The notes under the pieces: generated by a model
What the model was told of the DNA's origin: nothing
Seen by the model: only the letters and a program-made list of their open reading frames with translations
Database searches by the model: none
Source: Catalinimonas alkaloidigena
GTDB lineage: Bacteria; Bacteroidota; Bacteroidia; Cytophagales; Flexibacteraceae
DNA length: 64,000 bases
Assembly (NCBI RefSeq): GCF_900100765.1
Contig: NZ_FNFO01000002.1
Coordinates: forward strand, 1-64,000
Reading direction: 5' to 3'
Shown here: piece by piece, positions 44,877 to 55,616 of the stretch
Numbering within the stretch: the stretch's first letter is position 1
How the letters are laid out: the number at the start of each line of letters is the position of its first letter
Position numbers and translations under genes: made by a program

Positions 44877-47255
44877 CTAAAAATTGTACCCCACACTCAG
44901 CAGAAAATAGCGCGACTCCCGTTTGTAATTGAACGTCTGGCTGAAATTAGGACCGAAATTTTCTCCTCGAAACCGGCGTGTGTTGAAAACGTCACGCAGC
45001 GTGAGGTTAACATTAGCTTTGTCGTTGAAGAACCGCCGCTGTAAACTGGCGTCCAGGTAATAGCGCGCAAAATCGCGTCCCTGGGCCTCAATTTCCGGTG
45101 CCGAGTAACTTCCGGTCAGTTGCAGGCTCACGTCCATGGGCAGTTGCAATTCGCTCGTCAGGCGGGCATTTAGCGAGTACCCCTTGTTCGTAAAGTTCTG
45201 CCCCAGGTTACTGCCGTCTACCTGCGTGCGGAACAAAGTAGTGCTGGCGTTCAGGTTCCACCAGGAAAAAATCTCCGTCACGCCAATCAATTCCAACCCA
45301 AAGGTTTTGCTGGTATTCAGGTTGGCGGGCTGGCGGTACGAAATGCCGTTTTCCAGCCGGACGATGTAATCGACGTCGCCCTTTACTTGGCGATAAAACA
45401 GGTTGGAGGTAAGGTCGGTTTGCCCGAGTGTAACGTGGTAACCCGCTTCGTACGAGTTGATGTACTCGGGACGCAACGCCGGATTCCCCACCCGTACATT
45501 CAGCGAATCGGAAATGTCGGCGAAGGGATTCAGCCGCCAGCCGCCGGGACGGTCGATGCGTCGGCTGTAAGTAAGCTTTACCGACTGATTGTCAGTAACG
45601 TGGTACAGCGCCCGGAAGCTCGGGAAGAAGTTCAGGTAATTTTGGTTGTTTGCTTCGCCGGTGTTCAGAAGTTTGGTATCAACCAGCGTTTGTTCGGCCC
45701 GGACACCCGCTGATAGATCGAGCCGGTGAAACGAATGCGAGTAAATCAAATACCCTGCATAGACCTGATCGTCGTATAAAAAGTGATTGCTGGTGTTGGG
45801 TTGATTTTCCCAGGCCCCTGAACGGGCCTCCCGAATCTCGTATCGGTAGTCGGTATCAAACGACCGGATGATGGTTTTCAGCCCGGTTTCTAATTTACCT
45901 TCCCAGAGCGGCTGTACATAGTCGGCTTGTGCCACAAAAGTTTGGTTCAACTCATCGGTGTTGGCGCGCTGGCGTCCCGTCGGGCTGCCCTCAGAAGTGA
46001 CCTGCCCGTTGTAGACATCGATGTTCTGCACCTCGTTTTGGTCGCGGTACGAGTGACTCACCGTGGCCCGGAACTCCCGTCCCGAGTCGTTGTCAAACAG
46101 GCGTTCGTACACCAGCGCGTTGTCGAGCGTGTAGTTATCCTCTACTTCGTTGTTCAGGCGGCTGTACTGTAAAATCTCGGCGCCGGTTTCGGTGTTGGTA
46201 ACGCGCGACCGGTTGTTTTCAAAGTCCTCTTCGTCTTCAAAGTTGACAGCGCCTTCGTAGCTCAGTTTGTTGTTCCCGAAGGTATAGTCGGCACCGTAGT
46301 TCACCGTGTGCTCCAGGTCGTTGCGCCGCGAATCTTCCCACTGATCCAGCCGCTGGTCGTTGTCGAACGTCAGGCGGGTCGAATTCGAGTTTCCCACCCG
46401 AGGCCAGCGCCGGAAACTGTAGCCGCCATACACGCCGAAATTGTCGGTCCGGTGATTCAACCGCACGTTGGCATTCATCCGGTAACGGTTACCCAGGGTA
46501 TACTCCACTTTGCCGTTGGTGCCTCGGTCAGCACCCTTTTTCAATTCGATGTTAATGATGCCCCCCGTGCCGGAGGCGTCGTATTTGGCGTTGGGGTTGT
46601 TAATGATCTTGATGCTTTTGATGGCACTGGCGGGCAATTGTTCCAGGTCGGTGGCCAGTGCCGAATTGCGGCCGTTGATCAGAATGTTGGTACCGCTGCC
46701 ACGCAGGGAGATGGACCCGTCCTGACTGACATTGACCGAGGGGGTATTGCGCAGCACGTCGAGCAGGCTACCACCCGTATTGGTGAGCGTCTGGTCGGGG
46801 CGCACGGTCAGCCCGTCTACGTCCGTCGTAATGGCTTTGGGAGCGGCCTTTCCTCGAACAACTACTTCTTCCAGCTGGCGGGCGGTCGACACCACCGCGA
46901 TGGTGCCCAGGTCCTGGTCGTCCTCGCCAACCACGAGGTTTTTCAGTTGCTTTTTCCGATACCCGACAAAGACTACGGCTATGCGGTATGTACCGGGGGG
47001 GGCGAGCAAAGTGAAGCGTCCCTGGTCGTCGGTAACGGTGCCGGAGATCGCTTTCGAGGCGCCCTTGCGATACAAGGCTACCTGCGCGTACGAGACTGGT
47101 GCATTCGTGCTGTCGTCGATCACCTGACCGGTGATTTCGTATTGAGATTGGGCGGTTGCCGGGAGGGAAAAAAGAATCAGATAAAAAAGAGGAATCCAAC
47201 TTACCCATCGACCAACGCACCCTTTTGTGTGGTTCGTTGCTTGTAAGTGATGCAT
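44877..47255 (-). CDS. TonB-dependent outer-membrane receptor family protein
   Basis: 792 residues with a signal peptide (residues about 20-35, ending PATAQ). An N-terminal carboxypeptidase-regulatory-like domain (residues 37-120) is followed by a plug (TNTGGSLLDVLRNTPSVNVSQDG; LRGSGTNILINGR) and a long beta-barrel ending FLLSVGYNF. The outer-membrane beta-barrel type is the CarboxypepD/OMP_b-brl_3 form common in Bacteroidota. Substrate unknown; no SusD-like partner is adjacent. Divergent from the GH144 gene, 128 nt between starts. Confidence 0.88.
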   Translation of the reverse strand: MHHLQATNHTKGCVGRWVSWIPLFYLILFSLPATAQSQYEITGQVIDDSTNAPVSYAQVALYRKGASKAISGTVTDDQGRFTLLAPPGTYRIAVVFVGYRKKQLKNLVVGEDDQDLGTIAVVSTARQLEEVVVRGKAAPKAITTDVDGLTVRPDQTLTNTGGSLLDVLRNTPSVNVSQDGSISLRGSGTNILINGRNSALATDLEQLPASAIKSIKIINNPNAKYDASGTGGIINIELKKGADRGTNGKVEYTLGNRYRMNANVRLNHRTDNFGVYGGYSFRRWPRVGNSNSTRLTFDNDQRLDQWEDSRRNDLEHTVNYGADYTFGNNKLSYEGAVNFEDEEDFENNRSRVTNTETGAEILQYSRLNNEVEDNYTLDNALVYERLFDNDSGREFRATVSHSYRDQNEVQNIDVYNGQVTSEGSPTGRQRANTDELNQTFVAQADYVQPLWEGKLETGLKTIIRSFDTDYRYEIREARSGAWENQPNTSNHFLYDDQVYAGYLIYSHSFHRLDLSAGVRAEQTLVDTKLLNTGEANNQNYLNFFPSFRALYHVTDNQSVKLTYSRRIDRPGGWRLNPFADISDSLNVRVGNPALRPEYINSYEAGYHVTLGQTDLTSNLFYRQVKGDVDYIVRLENGISYRQPANLNTSKTFGLELIGVTEIFSWWNLNASTTLFRTQVDGSNLGQNFTNKGYSLNARLTSELQLPMDVSLQLTGSYSAPEIEAQGRDFARYYLDASLQRRFFNDKANVNLTLRDVFNTRRFRGENFGPNFSQTFNYKRESRYFLLSVGYNF

Positions 47256-47350
47256 ACTTTTACAACGGAGAGAGCCCGGAAACTGTTTGGAAAAATTTGA
47301 TAATCAACAGGATAGAATACGGATGCAAAAGCGGCTGTAACGGGTTTTCG

Positions 47351-47358
47351 TATGTTTG
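47351..47358 (+). promoter_or_regulatory. -7 element upstream of the GH144 gene (TATGTTTG)
   Basis: Exact TAnnTTTG match 25 nt before the GH144 ATG. No clear TTG at 19-20 nt upstream, so only the -7 half is supported. Confidence 0.4.
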
Positions 47359-47383
47359 AGCCGAATCAACCACCTCCGATGCT

Positions 47384-48784
47384 ATGATACGCTTCTTCCG
47401 TCTTTGCCTTACCGGCTGCACTGTCATGGGCGTATGGTCCGGCTGTTCGGGACCTTCCGGCTCACAACACACGGCCACCACCGCTGCCGATTCGGTTGCT
47501 GCCGAGGCACCCTCCGCCCACCAGAGCATGGGCGAAATCTCCGATGATTCGCTTCTGACGCTCGTACAGCAGCAGACGTTCCAGTATTTCTGGGATGGTG
47601 CAGAGCCAACGTCCGGTTTGGCCCGCGAACGCATCCATACCGATGGTGTCTATCCGCAAAACGATCAGCGTGTGGTGACCACCGGCGGCTCGGGCTTCGG
47701 CCTGATGGCGTTGCTGGTGGGCATCGAGCGCGGTTTCATCACCCGGCAGGAGGGGCTCGAACGGTTCCAGAAAATCGCACAATTTCTGAAAAATGCGGAC
47801 CGCTTTCACGGAGCCTGGCCCCACTGGATGCAGGGTGAAACGGGCAAGGTGCAGCCCTTTGGTCAGAAAGACAACGGCGGCGATCTGGTAGAAACCGCTT
47901 TTCTGGTGCAGGGACTCCTGTGTGCCCGGCAGTACTTCAACGGAGACAATGCGGCCGAACGGCAATTGGCCGCGCAACTCGACACGCTCTGGCGCGAAGT
48001 AGAATGGGACTGGTACCAGAACGGAAAGAATGTGCTCTACTGGCACTGGTCCCCCACGTACGCCTGGGAGATGAATTTCCCCCTCGAAGGCTATAACGAG
48101 TGTCTGATCACCTACGTGCTGGCGGCGGCTTCGCCCACGCATCCCATTCCGGCGGCGGCTTACCACGAAGGCTGGGCGCGGAGCGGTGGCATCACGTCCG
48201 ATCAGGTGACTTACGACCTGCCGCTGATCCTGAAACACAACGGCGCTGAAAAGTACGGCGGACCACTGTTCTGGGAGCACTATTCCTATTTAGGGCTGAA
48301 TCCCAAAGGACTGAAAGATCGCTACGCCGACTACTGGGAGCACAACCGCAACATCGTACAAATCGATTACCAGTATTGCGTCGAGAATCCGAAAGGATAC
48401 AAGGGCTACGGCCCCGATAACTGGGGATTGACGGCCAGCTATTCCATCGATGGCTACGCTGCCCATGCGCCGTCGCACGACCTGGGGGTAATTTCTCCTA
48501 CGGCTGCCCTGGCCTCGTTTCCCTACACACCCGACGAATCGATGGCCATGCTGAGGAATCTGTACTACAACCTGGGCGATCGCGTCGTAGGCCGCTACGG
48601 TCCTTACGATGCCTACAGCCTGGAGGCCGATTGGTTTACGCCCCGCTACCTGGCCATTGACCAGGGGCCCATCCCCGTGATGATCGAAAACTACCGGAGT
48701 GGTTTGCTATGGAAATTGTTCATGTCGTGCCCCGAAGTGAAAGCGGGCCTCAAGAAACTCGGCTTCGAAAGCCCTGAGCTTTGA
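47384..48784 (+). CDS. GH144-like endo-beta-1,2-glucanase lipoprotein
   Basis: 466 residues. The N-terminus MIRFFRLCLTGCTVMGVWSGCSG has a lipobox-like Cys, so it is probably lipid-anchored. The (alpha/alpha)6-type glucoamylase-family body contains TFQYFWDGAEPTSGLARER, TTGGSGFGLMALLVGIERGF and NFPLEGYNECLITYVLAA, features of Chitinophaga GH144 endo-beta-1,2-glucanase. Its function would be hydrolysis of beta-1,2-glucans (for example sophorose polymers) in the periplasm or at the surface. No transporter for the product is adjacent, apart from the divergent TonB-dependent receptor. Followed by a hairpin. Confidence 0.82.
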   Translation: MIRFFRLCLTGCTVMGVWSGCSGPSGSQHTATTAADSVAAEAPSAHQSMGEISDDSLLTLVQQQTFQYFWDGAEPTSGLARERIHTDGVYPQNDQRVVTTGGSGFGLMALLVGIERGFITRQEGLERFQKIAQFLKNADRFHGAWPHWMQGETGKVQPFGQKDNGGDLVETAFLVQGLLCARQYFNGDNAAERQLAAQLDTLWREVEWDWYQNGKNVLYWHWSPTYAWEMNFPLEGYNECLITYVLAAASPTHPIPAAAYHEGWARSGGITSDQVTYDLPLILKHNGAEKYGGPLFWEHYSYLGLNPKGLKDRYADYWEHNRNIVQIDYQYCVENPKGYKGYGPDNWGLTASYSIDGYAAHAPSHDLGVISPTAALASFPYTPDESMAMLRNLYYNLGDRVVGRYGPYDAYSLEADWFTPRYLAIDQGPIPVMIENYRSGLLWKLFMSCPEVKAGLKKLGFESPEL

Positions 48785-48873
48785 TGGTTGCGAAACGGCA
48801 ACTGCCAGCTAAGTAGGGTTACCCCGGATAAAACGATCTCCAACAGTTTCTCTAAAATCCAGGCGTAACTCAA

Positions 48874-48909
48874 GAAGAAGCCCCTTTGAAAACTCAAAGG
48901 GGCTTCTTC
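48874..48909 (+). terminator. 16-bp perfect hairpin after the GH144 gene
   Basis: GAAGAAGCCCCTTTGA (48874-48889) pairs perfectly with TCAAAGGGGCTTCTTC (48894-48909) around AAAC. It is 90 nt downstream of the GH144 stop. A short T tract is missing, so it could be a terminator or an RNA-stabilising stem. Confidence 0.55.
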
Positions 48910-48998
48910 GTAATGGACTTTCGCTTCTGAGGACTTTAGAGCCCTTGCTGAGCAGCAAGAGGGTTGCGTGACGCGTGGCTACCCTGTTTTTATCTTGA

Positions 48999-49393
48999 TC
49001 AGCTTTTTTCTAATTCATCAATGCTGCTGGCGATGACTTCAAGTTCTCTTGATTCATGATCCCACAGATAGACTGCGTCCTCTAATTGACCATTACCATG
49101 GTGCATCAGCAGCAAAATATTGTCCATCCGTCGGTCCCTATCGCAAGACTATGGGCAGGAAAATCGGCCCATTGTTTCGCTTTCATGGTTTCGAGGCCAA
49201 CGTGATTGGCGGTACGACTCAGTCGCTTTCTATCAGAGGTGTCCGGAATAGGAAATAGTTCGATTTCCCATTCTTCCGAGTCAAGCTCACCACCGTTCAC
49301 ATGTGCCATGCGACTTCTGTAGGCTTGAGGAAACAACAAGCCTAATTCTGCTTCAGCTTTTCGGATGTGCTCCTCGTCAATCGGAAACGGCAT
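48999..49393 (-). pseudogene. SMI1/KNR4 family protein, frameshifted
   Basis: Translation from the ATG at 49393 gives an SMI1/KNR4 N-terminus (AEAELGLLFPQAYRSRMAHVNGGELDSEEW, quoted only in part here: LGLLFPQAYRSRM) and stops at 49106 after IGTDGWTIFCC. In the next frame the family continues without a break as DNILLLMHHGNGQLED and VYLWDHESRELEVIASS, ending at TGA 48999. The frames join if one base is added near 49124 (GATGGACAAT). Total length 395 nt, about 132 codons, fits the family. SMI1/KNR4 proteins are often immunity proteins of polymorphic toxins; no toxin is nearby. A true pseudogene or a sequencing indel cannot be separated here. Confidence 0.7.
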
Positions 49394-49447
49394 GGAATGA
49401 TTTTGGAAGGTCTCTTTGCGCTTTTAGCCCTTAACTCAGAAAACGCG

Positions 49448-51607
<2,160 letters not shown>

Positions 51608-51717
51608 GAGCGACGCGATTTGTGTGTGTTGCCTAACTTCGTGATCAAGACACAACCGGATCACATGCTAAGGTAAAGCCGGCGTGGCAACTGCCCAACT
51701 GCACTTCTCCATTCTCT

Positions 51718-52479
51718 ATGCGAATTTCGTTTTTTCTTTTGATGAGCCTCCTCGCCGGACTGGCCTCTTGCGGTCCTGACGGCGCGAAATCGGGCGTTAC
51801 CAGCGCCATGAACAACTCGGCAGCGCCCGACACAGCGGCTGATGCTACGACGGAAAGCCTCAAACTCGATGATCAAACCGCCCCGGCGTTTCTCCGCCGG
51901 TATGCGAAAGAGCATCCGGAAAATCAGGTGGTGATGAAAACCGAACTGGGCGACATCAAAGTGCGTCTCTACGACGATACGCCGATTCACCGCGCCAACC
52001 TGCTCTGGCTGATCGAAAATGACGATTTTCCGCAGTGTGCGTTCTATCGGATCATCAAAGGGTACATGATTCAGGCGGGAAACATCGGCTTTTACAAGAC
52101 CAAGCTGGGGAAATACAAGATCCCGGCCGAAATCAAGGCGCAGCATTTTCACCGGCGGGGTGCGCTTGCTATGGCTGCTTACGAAGAGGACAGCGTCAGC
52201 CTGAAGTCGTCGTCCCGTGACTTTTTCATCGTGCAGGGCGAAGTGTACGAACCGCGCGTGCTGGAGGCCCTCGAAAAGCAGGAAAACCTGCAGCTTTCGG
52301 CGACACAGCGGGAAGCGTACACCACTGTGGGTGGCGCTCCGGCGCTCGACGGGCACTATACGGTGTTCGGGGAGGTGATGGAAGGGATGGAAGTCGTCGA
52401 CAGGATTGCCGCGCTCAAGGTCGACGACCACGACTGGCCTCTAGAAGACATCGAAGTCACCTTAGAAATCGTGAAATAA
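51718..52479 (+). CDS. Peptidyl-prolyl cis-trans isomerase, cyclophilin-type lipoprotein
   Basis: 253 residues. The lipobox LASCGPDG near residue 19 indicates a lipoprotein. The cyclophilin domain starts VVMKTELGDIKVRLYDDTP and contains AFYRIIKGYMIQAGN (Phe/Arg active-site pair) and YTVFGEVMEGMEVVDRIA. An insertion between about residues 115 and 190 makes it longer than typical. It assists folding of envelope proteins. Downstream is the palindromic repeat region 52494-52708. Confidence 0.88.
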   Translation: MRISFFLLMSLLAGLASCGPDGAKSGVTSAMNNSAAPDTAADATTESLKLDDQTAPAFLRRYAKEHPENQVVMKTELGDIKVRLYDDTPIHRANLLWLIENDDFPQCAFYRIIKGYMIQAGNIGFYKTKLGKYKIPAEIKAQHFHRRGALAMAAYEEDSVSLKSSSRDFFIVQGEVYEPRVLEALEKQENLQLSATQREAYTTVGGAPALDGHYTVFGEVMEGMEVVDRIAALKVDDHDWPLEDIEVTLEIVK

Positions 52480-52493
52480 GCGTCACATCTCTG

Positions 52494-52575
52494 TTGTCAT
52501 CTCGACCCTCGGGAGAGATCTTCTAGGTTTTGAAGCAAGATTTCTCACTACGCTTAGCTACGTTCGAAATGACAA
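52494..52575. repeat. Bacteroidota-type intergenic palindromic repeat
   Basis: TTGTCATCTCGA (52494-52505) and TCGAAATGACAA (52564-52575) form the ends of an imperfect inverted repeat with an AT-rich core that includes GAGAGATCTTCTAGG and AAGATTTCTCAC. Very similar elements are widespread in Bacteroidota genomes. TTGTCATCTCGA recurs at 52697-52708, so a partial second copy lies 200 nt away. The rest of 52480-52737 holds no gene I recognise. Confidence 0.6.
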
Positions 52576-52737
52576 GGCAGGGAAAAGGTAGGTTCATTGA
52601 TCATCTAGGTAGCCGCCATGGCGCGGGATCATCTATCGTCGGAGTGAAATTATCATCTCCTTGGTAAAAGATGCTTTCAGCATGACAGGAATGTGGTTGT
52701 CATCTCGACTTTTGCAGGCTGATAAGCATCCTTCCTC

Positions 52738-53350
52738 TTAAAATGAGGTAGAGGGAAGACGCGATTCCAGCAGGTGGATGCGCCGCTCCAATCGGTCGAG
52801 ATGGCGAAGGGGATTGTACAGCGCAGGATTACGAAGCATTGCGATCAACGCAAGCCCTTCTTTTGGGGAGAGCTGTTCCACTTCTTTCTGAAAGTAGAAA
52901 TAAGCAGCCTGACCGATTCCCTCCTGATTGTAGAGAACGTCAAACCTGATGCATCAGATACGTTAGGCATTCTCGCTGACTGACGCGTTGCTCCAATTTC
53001 CAGGCCCATGTGTAGTCGTTGCGAAGCATGTGGAGGGTGGAAATAGGCTGCTGATGGGTATGCGCATCGAACCGACGGGCCGCCTGCAAACAGGGGCATT
53101 CGCGTTGCCAGTCACCCGTACTCCCCTGCAACAGATACCCGGACGTATGGACTGTATCCGACACAGCGGCGTAGAGCGGGTAGAACGCATCGGGTAGGGA
53201 TGGAGCCTGGCGGACCAGGGCCGCTGCTTCTTCTACTTGCGCCGTGGGAACGGCCATGTTAAAGTCACTTTGTAGATAGAACAGGAACGCTGTCAGTCCG
53301 GTCGCCAGCAGAAACAGTCCCCAGCCTAAAAATTTGAGTAGTAGCCTCAT
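52738..53350 (-). pseudogene. GT51-like transglycosylase domain protein, frameshifted and degenerate
   Basis: From the ATG at 53350 one reads an N-terminal transmembrane helix (LLLKFLGWGLFLLATGLTAF) and a region like GT51: ISTLHMLRNDYTWAWKLEQR and CLTYLMHQV, then a stop at 52940. In the next frame VLYNQEGIGQAAYFYFQKEV and LALIAMLRNPALYNPL continue the GT51 fold to TAA 52738. Total 613 nt, so one extra base (near TTT at 52942-52944) explains it. The usual catalytic Glu-rich motif (EDxxFxxHxG) is not clear. It could be a pseudogene or a sequencing error. It has no penicillin-binding domain, so it resembles the short Bacteroidota monofunctional type. Confidence 0.65.
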
Positions 53351-53370
53351 TCCCAAAAGAAGCCTTGTCT

Positions 53371-53865
53371 TCAAAACAACGTCATTTGTGCGCCGGTTTG
53401 CGGGTGGTGTTGTCGTTCCAGGGCCAAGAGTTGTTGCTTGATGGACAGGCCGCCCGCGTAGCCGATCAACTTGCCACTCTGGCCGATGATACGGTGACAC
53501 GGAATGATGATCGGGATGGGGTTGCGTCCGTTGGCCGCACCGACCGCACGCACCGCCTTCAGGTCACCAAGTTGACGGGCGAGGTCGCTGTACGAACACG
53601 TAGCGCCGTAGGGAACCTGCAAAAGTGCCTGCCAGACCCGCTGCTGAAACGGCGTGCCCTCCGGAGCCAGGTCGAGGTCGAACACATGTCGTTCTCCCGT
53701 AAAGTATTCACGCACTTGTCGGGCGGCGGGGTCGCTTTCCGGTGATACGAAGGTCCAGGACGGCTCGGGTGGAAACGCCTCGAAGTGAACGTGGGTCAGC
53801 TGCCCATTCCGATGGCGGAGCAGCAACGTACCGATGGGGGAATCGAGCAGCGAATAGGTGAGCAT
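53371..53865 (-). CDS. ogt: Methylated-DNA-protein-cysteine S-methyltransferase (Ogt-type)
   Basis: 164 residues from the ATG at 53865; an ATG 30 codons upstream reads into non-conserved sequence. The N-terminal domain is YSLLDSPIGTLLL. The DNA-binding helix is FQQRVWQALLQVPYGATCSY, the catalytic Cys is in IPIIIPCHRIIGQSG and the Gly-rich block is IGYAGGLSIK. It repairs O6-alkylguanine. The stop is 21 nt downstream of the start of the degenerate GT51 gene (53350). Confidence 0.92.
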   Translation of the reverse strand: MLTYSLLDSPIGTLLLRHRNGQLTHVHFEAFPPEPSWTFVSPESDPAARQVREYFTGERHVFDLDLAPEGTPFQQRVWQALLQVPYGATCSYSDLARQLGDLKAVRAVGAANGRNPIPIIIPCHRIIGQSGKLIGYAGGLSIKQQLLALERQHHPQTGAQMTLF

Positions 53866-53906
53866 AACAACTCCGAAGGTACGGCTTTTCGGCAGGAAAC
53901 GGCGCA

Positions 53907-54335
53907 CTACAGCGTGATGTCGGTTTCGCCGGAGATGCGCTGGATGTGGCAGCAATCGTGCCCCACGGTGTAGGGCCGTTCGACCACCACACTGCCGTTT
54001 TTCTCGCCCACAAACAAAAGCGGACTGCCCTCGGGCGCGAGTTTGTCGCGCTGCGCGTCGGAAACGACAGGATAGGTACCGTTCGCCTGCCGGAGCGAAT
54101 CGGTGGCATCGGGCTGTAATTGAAAAACTTCGCCGGTCTGGATATGCTTGGTATAGTAGCGATCCAGGGCCACGGGTTGCCCCTCCGCCGTGGTGACCGT
54201 GACCACCACCGACACAAAAATTTCGGTGCAGATTTCCTGGCCGGTGCAGGGAGCGTTAGCAGGGTCGTCGGGCTGACAGGCCAAGAGGAAACCTAACAGC
54301 GGAATACTATACAGAGGGCGTGAGAAGCGCGTCAT
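53907..54335 (-). CDS. Small cysteine-containing lipoprotein of unknown function
   Basis: 142 residues from the ATG at 54335; the signal ends LLGFLLACQ (lipobox). The mature part has Cys pairs (PCTGQEICTE, GHDCCHIQRIS) and a beta-strand-rich region (FVSVVVTVTTAEGQPVALDRYY). It resembles no family I can name. It is next to a second small lipoprotein gene (54359) on the same strand, 24 nt apart, so the two may be expressed together. Confidence 0.6.
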   Translation of the reverse strand: MTRFSRPLYSIPLLGFLLACQPDDPANAPCTGQEICTEIFVSVVVTVTTAEGQPVALDRYYTKHIQTGEVFQLQPDATDSLRQANGTYPVVSDAQRDKLAPEGSPLLFVGEKNGSVVVERPYTVGHDCCHIQRISGETDITL

Positions 54336-54358
54336 GGCACAAATGGGGCGAGGGATAC

Positions 54359-54715
54359 CTATTCCTGACAACGGTACAAAACTTTATCGATGGTCACTTG
54401 ATCGTAATATTCCTGAGAATCGGCCAGGGTAAACGTACGCACAACGGTGCCGTTACAGTCGTACAAAGTGGGGGCGTCCCGGCCATCGCAGGCGGGATCG
54501 GTCAGTGCCGTAAAGAATACGGTTTTTTGCTGGTAGGTGCCTTGCAGAATGGACCGCTCGCAGGTACAATGGGTCATCGAGTTTTTCAGTTCCTGGAGCC
54601 AGGCAATCTCTTCGACGGGATGTTCGGACGTACAGGCATCGAGGGGCTCGTACGGGCAGGTAACACAGCTCAGGAGCAGGAAAAGGCCTGTAAGCCAGAA
54701 AGAAGACCGTTTCAT
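54359..54715 (-). CDS. Small cysteine-rich lipoprotein of unknown function
   Basis: 118 residues from the ATG at 54715 (MKRSSFWLTGLFLLLSCVTC). The lipobox Cys and several further cysteines (DACTSEHP, THCTCERS, DPACDG, YDCNG, YRCQE) suggest disulfides. The middle fits the DUF6970-like small secreted proteins of Bacteroidota, but I cannot assign it firmly. An earlier in-frame ATG at 54757 is not favoured. Twin arrangement with the gene at 53907-54335. Confidence 0.6.
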   Translation of the reverse strand: MKRSSFWLTGLFLLLSCVTCPYEPLDACTSEHPVEEIAWLQELKNSMTHCTCERSILQGTYQQKTVFFTALTDPACDGRDAPTLYDCNGTVVRTFTLADSQEYYDQVTIDKVLYRCQE

Positions 54716-54800
54716 GGTGAGTACAGTTGCAGAGAAAGCACGTTTCCCTATGCACAAAGACGCAGACGAGACAAACAGTGCAGCTTGGCAGCGAAAAAAG

Positions 54801-55568
54801 TTAGACCGTTCCTAGTCCTTGACGGATCGCCGCTTCTACCGGTGAGTAGTCGCCATCGGCACGTTGCAGTTGCAGCGGTTCGGTTGGAAGGAGGGGCGGC
54901 TGCGCCAGGAAACGTGGGGTGGTACCGTGGTGAGGCTGGGCCGCGTGTACCAGGAACGGATGGCACAAGTAGACCGTTCCGGCCGAACCGGTCGCCAGAT
55001 CAACGGGGCGTTGTAGGGTAGCGGCTTGGAACCGTTGTGCCAGTTCCAGAAACGAAAGCCCCTCTTCTCCGGCGGGGGCGAGCAGCCGGGGCACGTCCAG
55101 ATGCGAGCCGCGTAAAATGCGCGTGGGTGCGTCCTGTTTCCCCACGTCCGAAAACAAAAACAGCATCAGTAAGGCCCGTCCGTGCGAGCGGACATTCAGG
55201 CGGTACGAGCCGTCTTCGCCTTGAAAGCTCGCGTCGACGTGCCAGCCGGTATCGTCGGGCGTGTGAGGGCTGGGAAAACGAATCGGGAAGGTGCCGAGGC
55301 TCTGGCGCGGTTGCCAACGGCCCGCCCCGACGAGTTGATCGAAGGCGGCGTGTAACAAAGGCGTGTTGACCGCTTCGCGGAAAGGGGCGTCTGCGTAGCC
55401 GCCGAGCCGGATCACCGGCTGCGTCCACGTGGCCGGATTGTGTGGATCACACCCCGTTTCCCGCCACAGCAGATCGCGTCCGGCATCGGCTACCTCGCGT
55501 GGAAACGCTTCTTCCAGGCGAACAAAGCCATGCGTACGAAATCCCTGAAGTTGCGCTTCGGTCAGCAT
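54801..55568 (-). CDS. Phytanoyl-CoA dioxygenase family protein
   Basis: 255 residues, full length. The Fe(II)/2-oxoglutarate site is HVD in TGWHVDASF, the distal His in LCHPFLVHAAQP and an Arg in TPRFLAQPPLL. Start MLTEAQLQGFRTHGFVRLEE is PhyH-like. It oxidises a hydroxylatable carbon on an unknown substrate; these proteins act on fatty acids, ectoine or secondary metabolites. It is isolated: the upstream gene is nhaD, 48 nt away. Confidence 0.85.
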   Translation of the reverse strand: MLTEAQLQGFRTHGFVRLEEAFPREVADAGRDLLWRETGCDPHNPATWTQPVIRLGGYADAPFREAVNTPLLHAAFDQLVGAGRWQPRQSLGTFPIRFPSPHTPDDTGWHVDASFQGEDGSYRLNVRSHGRALLMLFLFSDVGKQDAPTRILRGSHLDVPRLLAPAGEEGLSFLELAQRFQAATLQRPVDLATGSAGTVYLCHPFLVHAAQPHHGTTPRFLAQPPLLPTEPLQLQRADGDYSPVEAAIRQGLGTV

Positions 55569-55616
55569 CGTCTTCTTTCTTGAAACACTACGCAGCGCTG
55601 TCGGCGGGCGTTGTGC

